Shown here: positions 9,083 to 17,503 of the stretch, in pieces
How the letters are laid out: every line of letters begins with the position of its first letter
Position numbering within the stretch: the stretch's first letter is position 1
Source of the DNA: Mucilaginibacter aquariorum
GTDB lineage: Bacteria; Bacteroidota; Bacteroidia; Sphingobacteriales; Sphingobacteriaceae
Length of the DNA stretch: 64,000 nt
Assembly (NCBI RefSeq): GCF_024498135.1
Contig: NZ_JANHOH010000001.1
Location: 930,001 to 994,000 of the forward strand
Reading direction: 5' to 3'
The notes under the pieces: model-generated
The model's input: the letters and a program-made list of their open reading frames with translations, nothing else
Database searches by the model: none
Told to the model about the DNA's origin: nothing
Made by a program: the position numbers and the translations under genes

Positions 9083-10315
9083 TTAATCTTTTAAAACAAT
9101 AAGGTCGCAGCTGCTGCCGGCTTCCTGCGGTGTTTTATAAACTCCGCTAACTATCTGCGCCGGGTGCACAAAATGCTTTTGCAAATGTGGGATATGTTCC
9201 AAAAATAAAGCTTCGTGCCCCATGGCAATATGATTAAATAATACCAAATGCTGGTGCAATTGCCCCATATCGCCCACATGTGGTACAACAGGTACGCCAA
9301 ACTTTTTACAAAGTAAACTTATAGTTATAAACTCGCTTACCCCGCCAACACGCACGGCATCAACCTGCATAAACGAAGACGAACCCGCTTGCAGGTAATT
9401 TTTAAAAATGATCTTGTTGGGTACGTGCTCGCCCAGTGCAAGCTTAACCGGTGTTATAGCCTGCGCCAGCTTAGTATGCGCGTTTATATCATCGGGGTGC
9501 GTTGGTTCTTCTACCCAGTACGGGTTCATATCTTTCAGCCTGGTACAAATTAAAATAGCTTGTGGCAGGTTCCATTGCTGATTGGCATCAAGCATTACTT
9601 TTATGTTATCGCCGGCCACTTCGCGTACTATGTGCGCCCTGCGGATATCACGGTCAGGATCTGCAGAACCCACCTTTAATTTCATGGCGGTAAAACCTTC
9701 TGCTAAAGCTTTTTTACAATTCTCCCTAACCAATTCATCCGGATAGTTGAACCAGCCTATAGAAGTGTCATAGCCAAAGTAACCTTTATCTAAAATTGGC
9801 GTCCTGTCTTCTTTTTGTGACTGCTGGGCAGTAAGCATTTCTATTGCCTGCACATACGTTAGTTCATCTTCCAGGTAAGAAAGATCGAGCGTGTTAACAA
9901 TTTGCTCCGGCGATAAATCTATTAGCAGCTTCCATAATGGCACTCCCCTTTTCTTCGCCCATAGATCGTAACAGGCATTGGTTACAGACGCTAAAGCTAA
10001 ATGTACAACCCCTTTATGCGGCCCCAACCATCTAAATTGCTGATCGTTTGAAAGTTTCTTAAATAGCTCTCCAAAATTAGCCATTGTATCTTCAATATCC
10101 TTCCCTACCAATTGGCGGGCATAATACTCCGCAGCCTTACAAACCAGATCATTGCCTTCGCCAAGGGTGAAAGCAAAGCCCGTACCTGTAATACCACTAT
10201 CATCGCGTATCTGTGTTACCGCATAAGAGTATACCGGGTCGCGGTGAATAGCATCACTGCCTGCATTACCATCCAATGGATATCGAATATCTGATATATT
10301 TACTTTTGTGATCAT
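9083..10315 (-). CDS. L-fuconate dehydratase (enolase superfamily)
   Basis: A 410-residue enolase-superfamily enzyme of the mandelate-racemase group. The acid/base and metal residues are visible in order: KLKVGS (Lys-x-Lys, about 193-195), LDANQQW (Asp ligand), EEPTHPDD (Glu ligand), LGEHV (Glu ligand) and PHVGDMGQLHQHL (catalytic His). The N-terminal GFAFTLGEGND and WLGPHKGVVHLALASV are characteristic of L-fuconate dehydratases (Xanthomonas FucD, human ENOSF1). The reaction is L-fuconate to 2-keto-3-deoxy-L-fuconate plus water. Its ATG shares the A of the upstream SDR stop (TAATG), implying translational coupling. L-galactonate or D-arabinonate are possible alternative substrates in this family. 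Confidence 0.88.
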   Translation of the reverse strand: MITKVNISDIRYPLDGNAGSDAIHRDPVYSYAVTQIRDDSGITGTGFAFTLGEGNDLVCKAAEYYARQLVGKDIEDTMANFGELFKKLSNDQQFRWLGPHKGVVHLALASVTNACYDLWAKKRGVPLWKLLIDLSPEQIVNTLDLSYLEDELTYVQAIEMLTAQQSQKEDRTPILDKGYFGYDTSIGWFNYPDELVRENCKKALAEGFTAMKLKVGSADPDRDIRRAHIVREVAGDNIKVMLDANQQWNLPQAILICTRLKDMNPYWVEEPTHPDDINAHTKLAQAITPVKLALGEHVPNKIIFKNYLQAGSSSFMQVDAVRVGGVSEFITISLLCKKFGVPVVPHVGDMGQLHQHLVLFNHIAMGHEALFLEHIPHLQKHFVHPAQIVSGVYKTPQEAGSSCDLIVLKD

Positions 10316-11145
10316 TAGCTCTTCTCTTTTTTATCAACAGGCAATACAACATCATTTTTTTGCACTTGCTGGCCCATATACTTTCTGTACCCCAACTCCG
10401 CACCGCCAGATACCGGCAAAATGCATCCGGTTATAAACCTGGCTTGTTCTGAAATCAGGAAAAGACAGGCATCGGCAACAACATCGCCTTCGGGGCAATA
10501 GCCTAAAGGATGTATCTCGTCTAAATAATTTTCAATATGTGCAACATTAGGCTGCTGGTTGCTCCACCGCCTCAACATGGGTGTCCATACCCCTGCAGGT
10601 GCCACCGCATTTACGCGGATGCCAAACGGAGCGTAGTCAAGCGCCATGGATTTGGTAAGCGTATTTACAGCGCCCTTTGTAGCTGTGTAAGCCGCATGCA
10701 GCTCCTGCCCTATGTTACCCACCAGGCTACCCGTATTCAATATCGTGCCCCTGCTTTGTTTTAGGGCTTCTATACCAAACTTTGTGGTATGATAAATCCC
10801 TTTAACGTTTACATTGAACACCTTATCCCACTCTTCATCCGTAGTACCACATACTGTTTTTGACGGACTGGAAACCCCGGCATTATTATGGATCACGTCT
10901 ATTCTTCCAAAATGGCCGATTGTTTCTTCAATGGCACTTTGTACATCTGCGGGATTAGAAACATCAGCCAGAATATAATGGATATCATCGTTAAAGAATT
11001 GCATACGGCATTGCTGCAGGCTGCTTTCTTTATGCGTAATGAGGCTGACCTTCGCCCCTGCTTTATGATATATTTTGGCACATTCATAACCTATACCTTC
11101 GGTACCGCCGGTTAAAAAAACAACCTTATTTTTTAATAATTGCAT
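10315..11145 (-). CDS. SDR dehydrogenase, HSD17B14-like, probable L-fucose dehydrogenase
   Basis: A classical short-chain dehydrogenase of 276 residues. It has the cofactor motif TGGTEGIG (about 12-19), NNAG, a catalytic Ser in TGSLVGNIGQ, and YTATKGAV (YxxxK). From memory, the run SLVG-IGQ, Y-ATKGAV--, TK--ALD--P-G-RVN, WTP and GGAELGY closely follows human HSD17B14, which has been described as an L-fucose dehydrogenase. With the coupled L-fuconate dehydratase, oxidation of L-fucose to fuconolactone is the best call; 2-keto-3-deoxy-fuconate dehydrogenase is the alternative. It is the first gene of the operon, about 370 bases from the divergent AraC gene. The C-terminus extends past the fold with a lysine-rich tail. 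Confidence 0.82.
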   Translation of the reverse strand: MQLLKNKVVFLTGGTEGIGYECAKIYHKAGAKVSLITHKESSLQQCRMQFFNDDIHYILADVSNPADVQSAIEETIGHFGRIDVIHNNAGVSSPSKTVCGTTDEEWDKVFNVNVKGIYHTTKFGIEALKQSRGTILNTGSLVGNIGQELHAAYTATKGAVNTLTKSMALDYAPFGIRVNAVAPAGVWTPMLRRWSNQQPNVAHIENYLDEIHPLGYCPEGDVVADACLFLISEQARFITGCILPVSGGAELGYRKYMGQQVQKNDVVLPVDKKEKS

Positions 11146-11515
11146 ATTGGTGTACGTAATTGTTTGTTATAAGCAATGCAATACTGTATTAAATCCTACA
11201 GTATATACTGCTTAATATCTATCTGTTTTTGTAACCGTATTTAATTGGTTTGATCAGAAATAAAAGCTTAGGTTTTTTTAATAATGCTTACAACTGGTTT
11301 GTTAAATACGCTGACCAAATTTAGTTTGCGGTGAAAAGCTATCTAATAGGTAATTCATTTATTTTAATGGATAATTCCATCGGCACAAAAACACGTGCAG
11401 AAATAATTTGCAAGTAACAACTTTCGTTATATTAAATTAAAGGCTAATTTTAGCCTACCGATTGGCAATATTGCCATCCTAATGGAATATTCTATTAATT
11501 ATCGTATTTAAAACT
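11146..11515. promoter_or_regulatory. Divergent promoter region between SDR and AraC genes
   Basis: A 370-base AT-rich gap between two outward-facing genes; no gene was seen in it. On the minus strand TAAATTTG (plus-strand CAAATTTA near 11308-11315) matches the Bacteroidetes -7 element and could drive the SDR-fuconate dehydratase-symporter operon with a leader of about 160 bases, but no matching -33 element was found. An operator for the adjacent AraC regulator is expected here and was not identified. Confidence 0.4.
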
Positions 11516-12424
11516 ATGGGCAGTTCTTTTAAAAGAAAAGATGGATTTGACGGTGAAAAACTGATAAGCATCCCACAAAAGGTGTTGAAAGAATACGTTA
11601 AAAGATATCCGGCGCTATTTAATATTTACATTACACACATTGGCTATTTCCCAAAAGCATCTTATCATTATAAAGAACGAAGAAGAGGTTGTGACGATAA
11701 TATCCTTATTTATTGCCTTAAGGGAAAAGGCTATTATATAATTGATAAGAAAAAGTTTGAAGTAACACCCAACCAATTTTTCTTACTACCTGCCACCGAA
11801 GCGTATATGCGCTATTGGGCTGATGAAGAAGATCCCTGGACCATTTATTGGGTGCATTTTACAGGCGATGATATAGCAAACTTCAACTCATCGTTAAGCT
11901 TAAATGCTTTAAAAGGCCCTGTACAGATCCCTTTTAATAACAAAGCCCTTGATATCTGGCAAAACATTTATCAAAACCTGGAAATGGGTTACAGTATCGA
12001 AAATTTATGTAACGCCAGCTTTTGTCTTTATAATTTAATAGCCACCTTTCTGTTTCCGGATAAACATGTTGTAAGCGAGCAAAACGAGTCATTGGATATT
12101 ATTACGACCACTATACTTAATATGAAAAACAACATTGAAAAGAAAATGACTGTTGATGATATGGCGGGACAGCATAAATTATCCACCTCGCACTTTTCCA
12201 GCCTGTTTCGTAAAGCTACCGGCATGCCACCTATTGATTATTTTATTCATCTTAAAATGCAAAAGGCCTGTCAGTTTCTTTACGCTAACGAGGCCAAGAT
12301 AAAAACCATTGCGATGGACTTAGGTTATGATGACCCTTATTATTTTTCGCGTGTATTTAAAAAATACATGGGCATGTCGCCTGAGCAGTATAAGCTAACT
12401 ACCAATGTGCGCTCGCAGGTATAA
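11516..12424 (+). CDS. AraC-family regulator of the fucose/fuconate locus
   Basis: A 302-residue AraC/XylS protein. The N-terminal half (about 40-150) is a cupin-like sensor domain (LIYCLKGKGYYIIDKKKFEV, then WTIYWVHFTG). The C-terminal 100 residues hold two helix-turn-helix motifs (MTVDDMAGQHKLSTSHFSSL and IKTIAMDLGYDDPYYFSRVF, with the family F-K-x-x-G-x-S-P ending). It is divergent from the catabolic operon and ends 8 bases before the convergent dioxygenase gene. By position it probably senses the sugar or an intermediate and controls the operon starting at 11145; the ligand is unknown. Confidence 0.9.
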   Translation: MGSSFKRKDGFDGEKLISIPQKVLKEYVKRYPALFNIYITHIGYFPKASYHYKERRRGCDDNILIYCLKGKGYYIIDKKKFEVTPNQFFLLPATEAYMRYWADEEDPWTIYWVHFTGDDIANFNSSLSLNALKGPVQIPFNNKALDIWQNIYQNLEMGYSIENLCNASFCLYNLIATFLFPDKHVVSEQNESLDIITTTILNMKNNIEKKMTVDDMAGQHKLSTSHFSSLFRKATGMPPIDYFIHLKMQKACQFLYANEAKIKTIAMDLGYDDPYYFSRVFKKYMGMSPEQYKLTTNVRSQV

Positions 12425-12432
12425 ATTGGTAA

Positions 12433-13263
12433 CTATTTTACTTTTAAAGTTATTTCGTTCTCTTTATTCAAAAAATCCGACTGGGCGGATAATCCCGTCG
12501 GGGCAGATTCCATTATCGCGTTATCGGGCACCATACTTACAGGCGTAATACAGGAGGTGTTTTTTTCGCGAAAAGGTTTATTATAACTTAAGTTATAGGC
12601 TGATATTAACGACCACCGTGGTTTATCTGATAAATTAGCTTCAGACATATGCAACAAATTTGAGTGAAAAAACAACACATCACCCGCTTTTAATTCTACG
12701 TACACTTTCTCACAAAATTTTAAAGCTTCTTCCACAAAGGGCATATCTGCGCCCTGCTGTTCACCGGCAAACAGGTGTTCAAACCGTCCCATTTTATGCG
12801 ATGCTTTAAGTACCTGTAAACAGCCATTCTCTTTAGTAGCTTCTGTAAGTGCCAGCATCACACTTATTAATGCATCTGGATATAGGAATCCATTTTTATA
12901 CCAGTAACCATAATCCTGGTGCCACTCCCAGGCACCACCTACCTTGGGTTCTTTTTGCATTAACTTTGAATGAAAATGACAAACCTCGCCATCGCCCAGT
13001 AAAGATTGCACTGATCGTACCATTCTTTCGCTGCGTGTTAACAAGCTAAAAGTATCATCGCCGGGTGTAAACCACAAAGTGAGCTTAGTACGTTTGCCCG
13101 CCTGATCGTTCAGATCAAATGCATGGTTACGCAAAATATCATCGTTGGTGGCAAGATTATATAGCAGGTCAACTTCTGGCTGGGTAAGAAAATTTGGAAT
13201 AATTAGATATCCATCATTATCATATTGGGCCTTTTGTGAGGCTGTTAAACTTTGGTAAGGCAT
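12433..13263 (-). CDS. Phytanoyl-CoA dioxygenase (PhyH) family Fe(II)/2-oxoglutarate oxygenase
   Basis: A 276-residue PhyH-family protein. The Fe(II) facial triad is readable: WHQDYGYW (His-x-Asp, about 116-118) and LLHMSEANLSDKPRWS (distal His, with Arg for 2-oxoglutarate). The N-terminus (YDNDGYLIIPNFL) is also typical. Members hydroxylate small molecules, and in Bacteroidetes many sit in sugar-utilisation clusters with unknown substrates. It is convergent with the AraC gene at 11516 and divergent from the AraC gene at 13419 across 155 bases, so the second regulator is a likely controller. The fold is certain, the substrate is not. Confidence 0.85.
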   Translation of the reverse strand: MPYQSLTASQKAQYDNDGYLIIPNFLTQPEVDLLYNLATNDDILRNHAFDLNDQAGKRTKLTLWFTPGDDTFSLLTRSERMVRSVQSLLGDGEVCHFHSKLMQKEPKVGGAWEWHQDYGYWYKNGFLYPDALISVMLALTEATKENGCLQVLKASHKMGRFEHLFAGEQQGADMPFVEEALKFCEKVYVELKAGDVLFFHSNLLHMSEANLSDKPRWSLISAYNLSYNKPFREKNTSCITPVSMVPDNAIMESAPTGLSAQSDFLNKENEITLKVK

Positions 13264-13418
13264 AATTTTTTATAATTTGGTTATTCAAATTTTCACTTAA
13301 TAATTCTAAAATAAAACAAGTATCTGTTCAAAAAAATAAAGTTTTTCGACATTTTTTAATTACTTGTAATTAAAAATGGTATATATATTTATACTATCAA
13401 TTATTAAACGCCTACTAT

Positions 13419-14264
13419 ATGCGCCCTCATATTCAAAAATTGCCTTTATCAGAGCACTCCTCTTTTCTGGCAGATACGTTTATTACACCCTATTTTGAAA
13501 CGCCCTGGCATTATCATTCAGAATATGAGCTTGTGCTTATTATTAAAGGCAACGGAAAACGTTTTGTAGGTAACCACGTTGCAGATTACAAAGAAGGCAC
13601 CCTGACTTTTATAGGGTCGAATTTGCCCCACTTGTTCCGAAAAGAGAATAGTGCCGCCGATGGAGGATCGCTGGTAATTCATTTTAAAGAAGATTTTTTA
13701 GGGAACGAGTTCAGGACGATACCCGAAATGCAAAAAATAAAGCTACTGTTCGAAAAATCAAAAATGGGCCTGCATATTAAAGGCAGCACACGAGATAAGA
13801 TAAGCCTGCAAATGCACGAGATATTAAGGCAAAAGGGTATGGAAAGGTTAATTGCCCTTTTACAACTGCTCTCCTCTTTAGCTGATTCTGCCGAATATGA
13901 ATTATTATCGAACCCCGACGTGAGTGGCCAAAACGGAAAGGACAACGATAGGCTGGATAAAGTTTTTGATTATGTAATGACCAATTTTACCAACAATATC
14001 CAGATAGAAGATGTAGCCAAAATTGCGAATATGAGCTACTCAGGGTTTTCCAGGTATTTTAAAAATCGAACCAAAAAAACCTTCTCACATTTTGTTAATG
14101 AGATACGTATTGGCCACGCCTGTAGATACTTAATGGAGGGCGATGCAAGTATAAGCACAGTTTGTTACGAAAGTGGTTTTAATAATTTAACTCATTTTAC
14201 CGAACAGTTTAAAAAAATCATTAAGCTCACCCCCAACCAGTTTAAAAAGCAAAACAAGGTTTAG
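13419..14264 (+). CDS. AraC-family transcriptional regulator (cupin sensor)
   Basis: A 281-residue AraC-family regulator. Residues about 25-95 form a cupin sensor (TPWHYHSEYELVLIIKGNGK, the usual W-H-x-H-x-E-x-E pattern). The C-terminal domain has two HTH motifs (IQIEDVAKIANMSYSGFSRYF and ISTVCYESGFNNLTHFTEQF) and ends KLTPNQFKKQ. It is divergent from the PhyH gene and stops 3 bases before the convergent sugar-isomerase gene, a compact arrangement that suggests it controls one or both. The cupin's His/Glu residues fit binding of a sugar or sugar acid. Confidence 0.9.
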   Translation: MRPHIQKLPLSEHSSFLADTFITPYFETPWHYHSEYELVLIIKGNGKRFVGNHVADYKEGTLTFIGSNLPHLFRKENSAADGGSLVIHFKEDFLGNEFRTIPEMQKIKLLFEKSKMGLHIKGSTRDKISLQMHEILRQKGMERLIALLQLLSSLADSAEYELLSNPDVSGQNGKDNDRLDKVFDYVMTNFTNNIQIEDVAKIANMSYSGFSRYFKNRTKKTFSHFVNEIRIGHACRYLMEGDASISTVCYESGFNNLTHFTEQFKKIIKLTPNQFKKQNKV

Positions 14265-14267
14265 CTT

Positions 14268-15101
14268 TTAAAGCTTACTATTTTCATACCGTTCTTTTAA
14301 CATGTCTTTCATATATAAATTAACATCCCATTGATTTGTAATAGGGCTTTGATTAAATGGCAAATGAACCATGTAGGGATAAGGGCCAAATTCAGGCGTG
14401 ATGGTTATTATTGAATTGGGGTCTGCCGCAGTTTTACGCTCAATGATCTTATCCCATATTTTAAGGTGGTGAGCTACTGCATCCTCCCATTCCGGGGCAC
14501 GTGGATCCGGCACTTGTGGGCCTTCGGGATAGCCAACCCGTGCATGGATATGCTCTGTTCGTTGTATGGCAATATCCAAAGCTTCCTGCTGATCTTCTAA
14601 AAATGATTCGGCCACGTTGATCCAATGCGATACATCCAATGTTATTTGAAGAGAAGGGATCTTTTCGAGGTATTGTTTAGTTATATGAGCGGCAAATAAA
14701 GATTTATTGCGGTGCGTTTCGTGATAAACATTAATACCACAATTTGTTGTATGCATTGCAGCTACATCTATCAGTTGTTTATTTTGCTCGAAAGTAAAAA
14801 AGTCTTTACCCGTTTGCGAGTCTATTTTAATAGCCGGATAAGGTTTAACTAATTCTAACCACGCCGAATATCTTTCAAAATGTCTATTAAAATCAGCGTC
14901 GTAAGTACCATAGTGCTGCGGTATTACATGTAGCTGATGTTTATCCAGCTTCTCCCACACTTCGTCCAATTGCGTAGAGGTGGTTTCGTTAGATATGCCA
15001 TACTCAATGCCATCATACCCGTCATCTTTTACTTTTGTTAGAAAGTCTTCCCAGCTTATGTTTTCACAACCCCACCTGGGGCAAAAGAATAGCAATTTCA
15101 T
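14268..15101 (-). CDS. Sugar phosphate isomerase/epimerase-like TIM-barrel protein
   Basis: A 277-residue AP-endonuclease-2-type TIM barrel (xylose isomerase-like). The metal-binding set is visible: Glu in NVYHETHR, Asp in ITLDVSHW, His in EHIHARVG and Glu in ITPEFGPY. It has no signal peptide, so it is cytoplasmic. Members isomerise or epimerise ketoses and inosose-type compounds, and a few are dehydratases. It stands alone on the minus strand, convergent with the AraC gene at 13419 and 84 bases upstream (by coordinate) of none of its own pathway partners. The specific substrate cannot be assigned. Confidence 0.8.
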   Translation of the reverse strand: MKLLFFCPRWGCENISWEDFLTKVKDDGYDGIEYGISNETTSTQLDEVWEKLDKHQLHVIPQHYGTYDADFNRHFERYSAWLELVKPYPAIKIDSQTGKDFFTFEQNKQLIDVAAMHTTNCGINVYHETHRNKSLFAAHITKQYLEKIPSLQITLDVSHWINVAESFLEDQQEALDIAIQRTEHIHARVGYPEGPQVPDPRAPEWEDAVAHHLKIWDKIIERKTAADPNSIITITPEFGPYPYMVHLPFNQSPITNQWDVNLYMKDMLKERYENSKL

Positions 15102-15184
15102 CCGGATAAATATTTTATAGTTAAAGAAACCACAAAGTTAATTTGTTTATTAAACTTACCGCTTTCACTAGCATAGTACAAGTA

Positions 15185-15913
15185 TTATGAAATAGAAAGG
15201 TACAGGCCTGCCGCTATAGTAGCGCCAACTAAGGGAGCGATTACCGGAATCCAGGCATAGCTCCAATCGCTGGTACCCTTTCCTTTTATAGGCAGGAGCA
15301 TGTGTATGAACCGCGGCCCCAGATCACGCGCCGGGTTGATCGCATAACCGGTGGTACCACCAAGGGATAAACCAATTACCCATACTAAAAAGGTTACGGG
15401 TATAGCTCCTACCGAGCCCAAACCAACCGGTGTTTTAGCCGGCGCAATCTCGGCACCCGTAATATAAAATATAGTAAACAATAATACGAAAGCGCCTATA
15501 ACCTCGCTGGCTATGTTTGATATGTAATTGCGCACTGCCGGGCCGGTACAAAACACAGCAAGTATGGAAGCAGGATCATTAGTACGTTTAAAATGATCAT
15601 AATACATTATCCAAACTAAAAACGCTCCAAGGCAGGCACCTATAAACTGGGCTATAATGTAAGGCGCAACACTTGCCCATGCAAACTTACCTGCAATGGC
15701 CAGTGCAATGGTTACAGCAGGATTTAGGTGTGCGCCGCTATACGGGCCGGCCACCACTACGCCAACAAAAACGGCCAGCCCCCAGGCGGTGGTGATCACT
15801 ATCCAGCCGCTATTATTGCCCTTGGTATCTTTCAAAACTACGTTGGCTACAACGCCATCGCCTAATAGTATCATCAGCATGGTGCCAATTAGTTCGGCTA
15901 CAAATGGAGACAT
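15185..15913 (-). CDS. glpF: Glycerol uptake facilitator (aquaglyceroporin)
   Basis: A 242-residue MIP-family channel with about six membrane segments. Both pore half-helices are present: GAHLNPAVTIA and GYAINPARDLGPR. Asp after the second NPAR is the residue that marks glycerol facilitators rather than water-only aquaporins. It lies in the inner membrane and passes glycerol to the kinase encoded 24 bases upstream in the same operon (glpD-glpK-glpF). Length and motifs are normal. Confidence 0.95.
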   Translation of the reverse strand: MSPFVAELIGTMLMILLGDGVVANVVLKDTKGNNSGWIVITTAWGLAVFVGVVVAGPYSGAHLNPAVTIALAIAGKFAWASVAPYIIAQFIGACLGAFLVWIMYYDHFKRTNDPASILAVFCTGPAVRNYISNIASEVIGAFVLLFTIFYITGAEIAPAKTPVGLGSVGAIPVTFLVWVIGLSLGGTTGYAINPARDLGPRFIHMLLPIKGKGTSDWSYAWIPVIAPLVGATIAAGLYLSIS

Positions 15914-15937
15914 ATTTAAGTATTTTAATTGTGAATA

Positions 15938-17449
15938 TTAAATTGATACAGGATTGCCGTTGTTCGACCAGCATTGAGCCGTGTTTACTGCCCGTTTCCA
16001 GCCGTCTATTCCTTTTTTTACATCCTCAAGGTCACCCTGAGGGTTAAATGTGGCTTCAACTGCCCACAACTGTTGGATTTCTGCAATGTCTTTCCAGTAA
16101 CCCACAGCAAGGCCGGCCATATAAGCAACACCAAGCGCGGTGGTTTCAACCACGCCGGGCCGTATCACATTGCAGTTTAAAACATCCGATTGAAACTGCA
16201 TCAACAGGTTATTGGCTGTGGCACCGCCGTCTACACGTAACTCCTTGATCTCCATTCCTGCATCAGCTTCCATTGCTTTGAGCACATCCATGGTTTGATA
16301 GGCTATTGATGCCAGGGCCGCCCTTGAAATATGAGCAGCCGTAGCGCCACGGGTTAGTCCAACTATTGTTCCCCGTGCTTCGGCGTCCCAATATGGCGCT
16401 CCCAAGCCTGCAAATGCCGGTACAAAGTAAACACCGGCAGTATCTTCTACCGATGTGGCCAGCCTTTCAACATCTGCCGATGTTTTTATAATACCCAGTC
16501 CGTCGCGCAGCCATTGAACAACTGCACCGCCTATAAAAATACTACCTTCAAAGGCATAAGTAATTTCGTCGTTAATTTTCCAGGCTATGGTGGTTAACAG
16601 GTTGTTTTTCGACTGGATAAATTCATGCCCAATATTCATCAGCATAAAACAACCCGTACCATAGGTGTTTTTAACCATGGCTTTATCAATGCACATTTGC
16701 CCAAACAATGCGGCATGCTGATCGCCTGCTATCCCGGCTATAGGGATCTTATGAGCAAACACACTGCCCGATGTTTCCCCATATATCTCGCTCGATTGTT
16801 TTACTTCGGGCAACATGCTTTTAGGGATGTTAAAGAGCTGTAACAGCTCCTCGTCCCATTGCTGGGTGCGAATGTTGAACAACATGGTACGGCTTGCGTT
16901 AGTTACATCAGTTGCATGCACTTCGCCGTTGGTAAATTTCCAAACCAGCCAGCTGTCCACAGTGCCAAAGGCAAGTTCGCCTGCTTCGGCCTGCTGCCGC
17001 GCCCCATCTACATTATCCAGGATCCATTTTATTTTTGAGCCGGAAAAATACGCATCAATGATCAGGCCCGTTTTCTCGCGAATGGTATCGCTGTGGCCAT
17101 TTTGTTTAAGCCCTTCACAAAAGTCGGAAGTGCGCCTATCCTGCCAAACAATAGCATTGTATACAGGTTCGCCGGTTTTACGGTTCCATACAATAGTTGT
17201 TTCGCGCTGGTTGGTAATGCCAATTGCTTTGATATTAGCACCGCTTAAGCCGGCTTTTACCGTTACTTCAACAGCTACAGCTATCTGGCCCGCCCAAATT
17301 TCGTTCGGGTCATGCTCCACCCACCCGGGTTTTGGAAAATACTGGGTAAATTCTTTTTGTGCTAACGCGATAACTTTTCCGGCATGATCAAAAATTATAG
17401 CACGCGAACTGGTAGTTCCCTGGTCAAGGGCTAAAATATATTCCTGCAT
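15938..17449 (-). CDS. glpK: Glycerol kinase
   Basis: A 503-residue FGGY-family kinase that starts with the nucleotide-binding signature [16 protein letters not shown]. Other glycerol-kinase landmarks are [18 protein letters not shown](I)[25 protein letters not shown] and [16 protein letters not shown]. It phosphorylates glycerol at C3 with ATP, giving sn-glycerol 3-phosphate for GlpD. It is the middle gene of glpDKF, 54 bases after glpD and 24 before glpF. Its length equals the usual bacterial enzyme. Confidence 0.97.
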   Translation of the reverse strand: MQEYILALDQGTTSSRAIIFDHAGKVIALAQKEFTQYFPKPGWVEHDPNEIWAGQIAVAVEVTVKAGLSGANIKAIGITNQRETTIVWNRKTGEPVYNAIVWQDRRTSDFCEGLKQNGHSDTIREKTGLIIDAYFSGSKIKWILDNVDGARQQAEAGELAFGTVDSWLVWKFTNGEVHATDVTNASRTMLFNIRTQQWDEELLQLFNIPKSMLPEVKQSSEIYGETSGSVFAHKIPIAGIAGDQHAALFGQMCIDKAMVKNTYGTGCFMLMNIGHEFIQSKNNLLTTIAWKINDEITYAFEGSIFIGGAVVQWLRDGLGIIKTSADVERLATSVEDTAGVYFVPAFAGLGAPYWDAEARGTIVGLTRGATAAHISRAALASIAYQTMDVLKAMEADAGMEIKELRVDGGATANNLLMQFQSDVLNCNVIRPGVVETTALGVAYMAGLAVGYWKDIAEIQQLWAVEATFNPQGDLEDVKKGIDGWKRAVNTAQCWSNNGNPVSI

Positions 17450-17503
17450 AATTTGGTTTTGGTTTAACCTTGGTTTATTTAGTGAATATCAGATTAATAT
17501 TGG

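Noticed and set aside
16815..17387. 190-codon open frame on the plus strand
   Set aside because: It lies fully antisense to glpK, whose motifs are unambiguous; the translation has no domain and is a by-product of glpK codon use.
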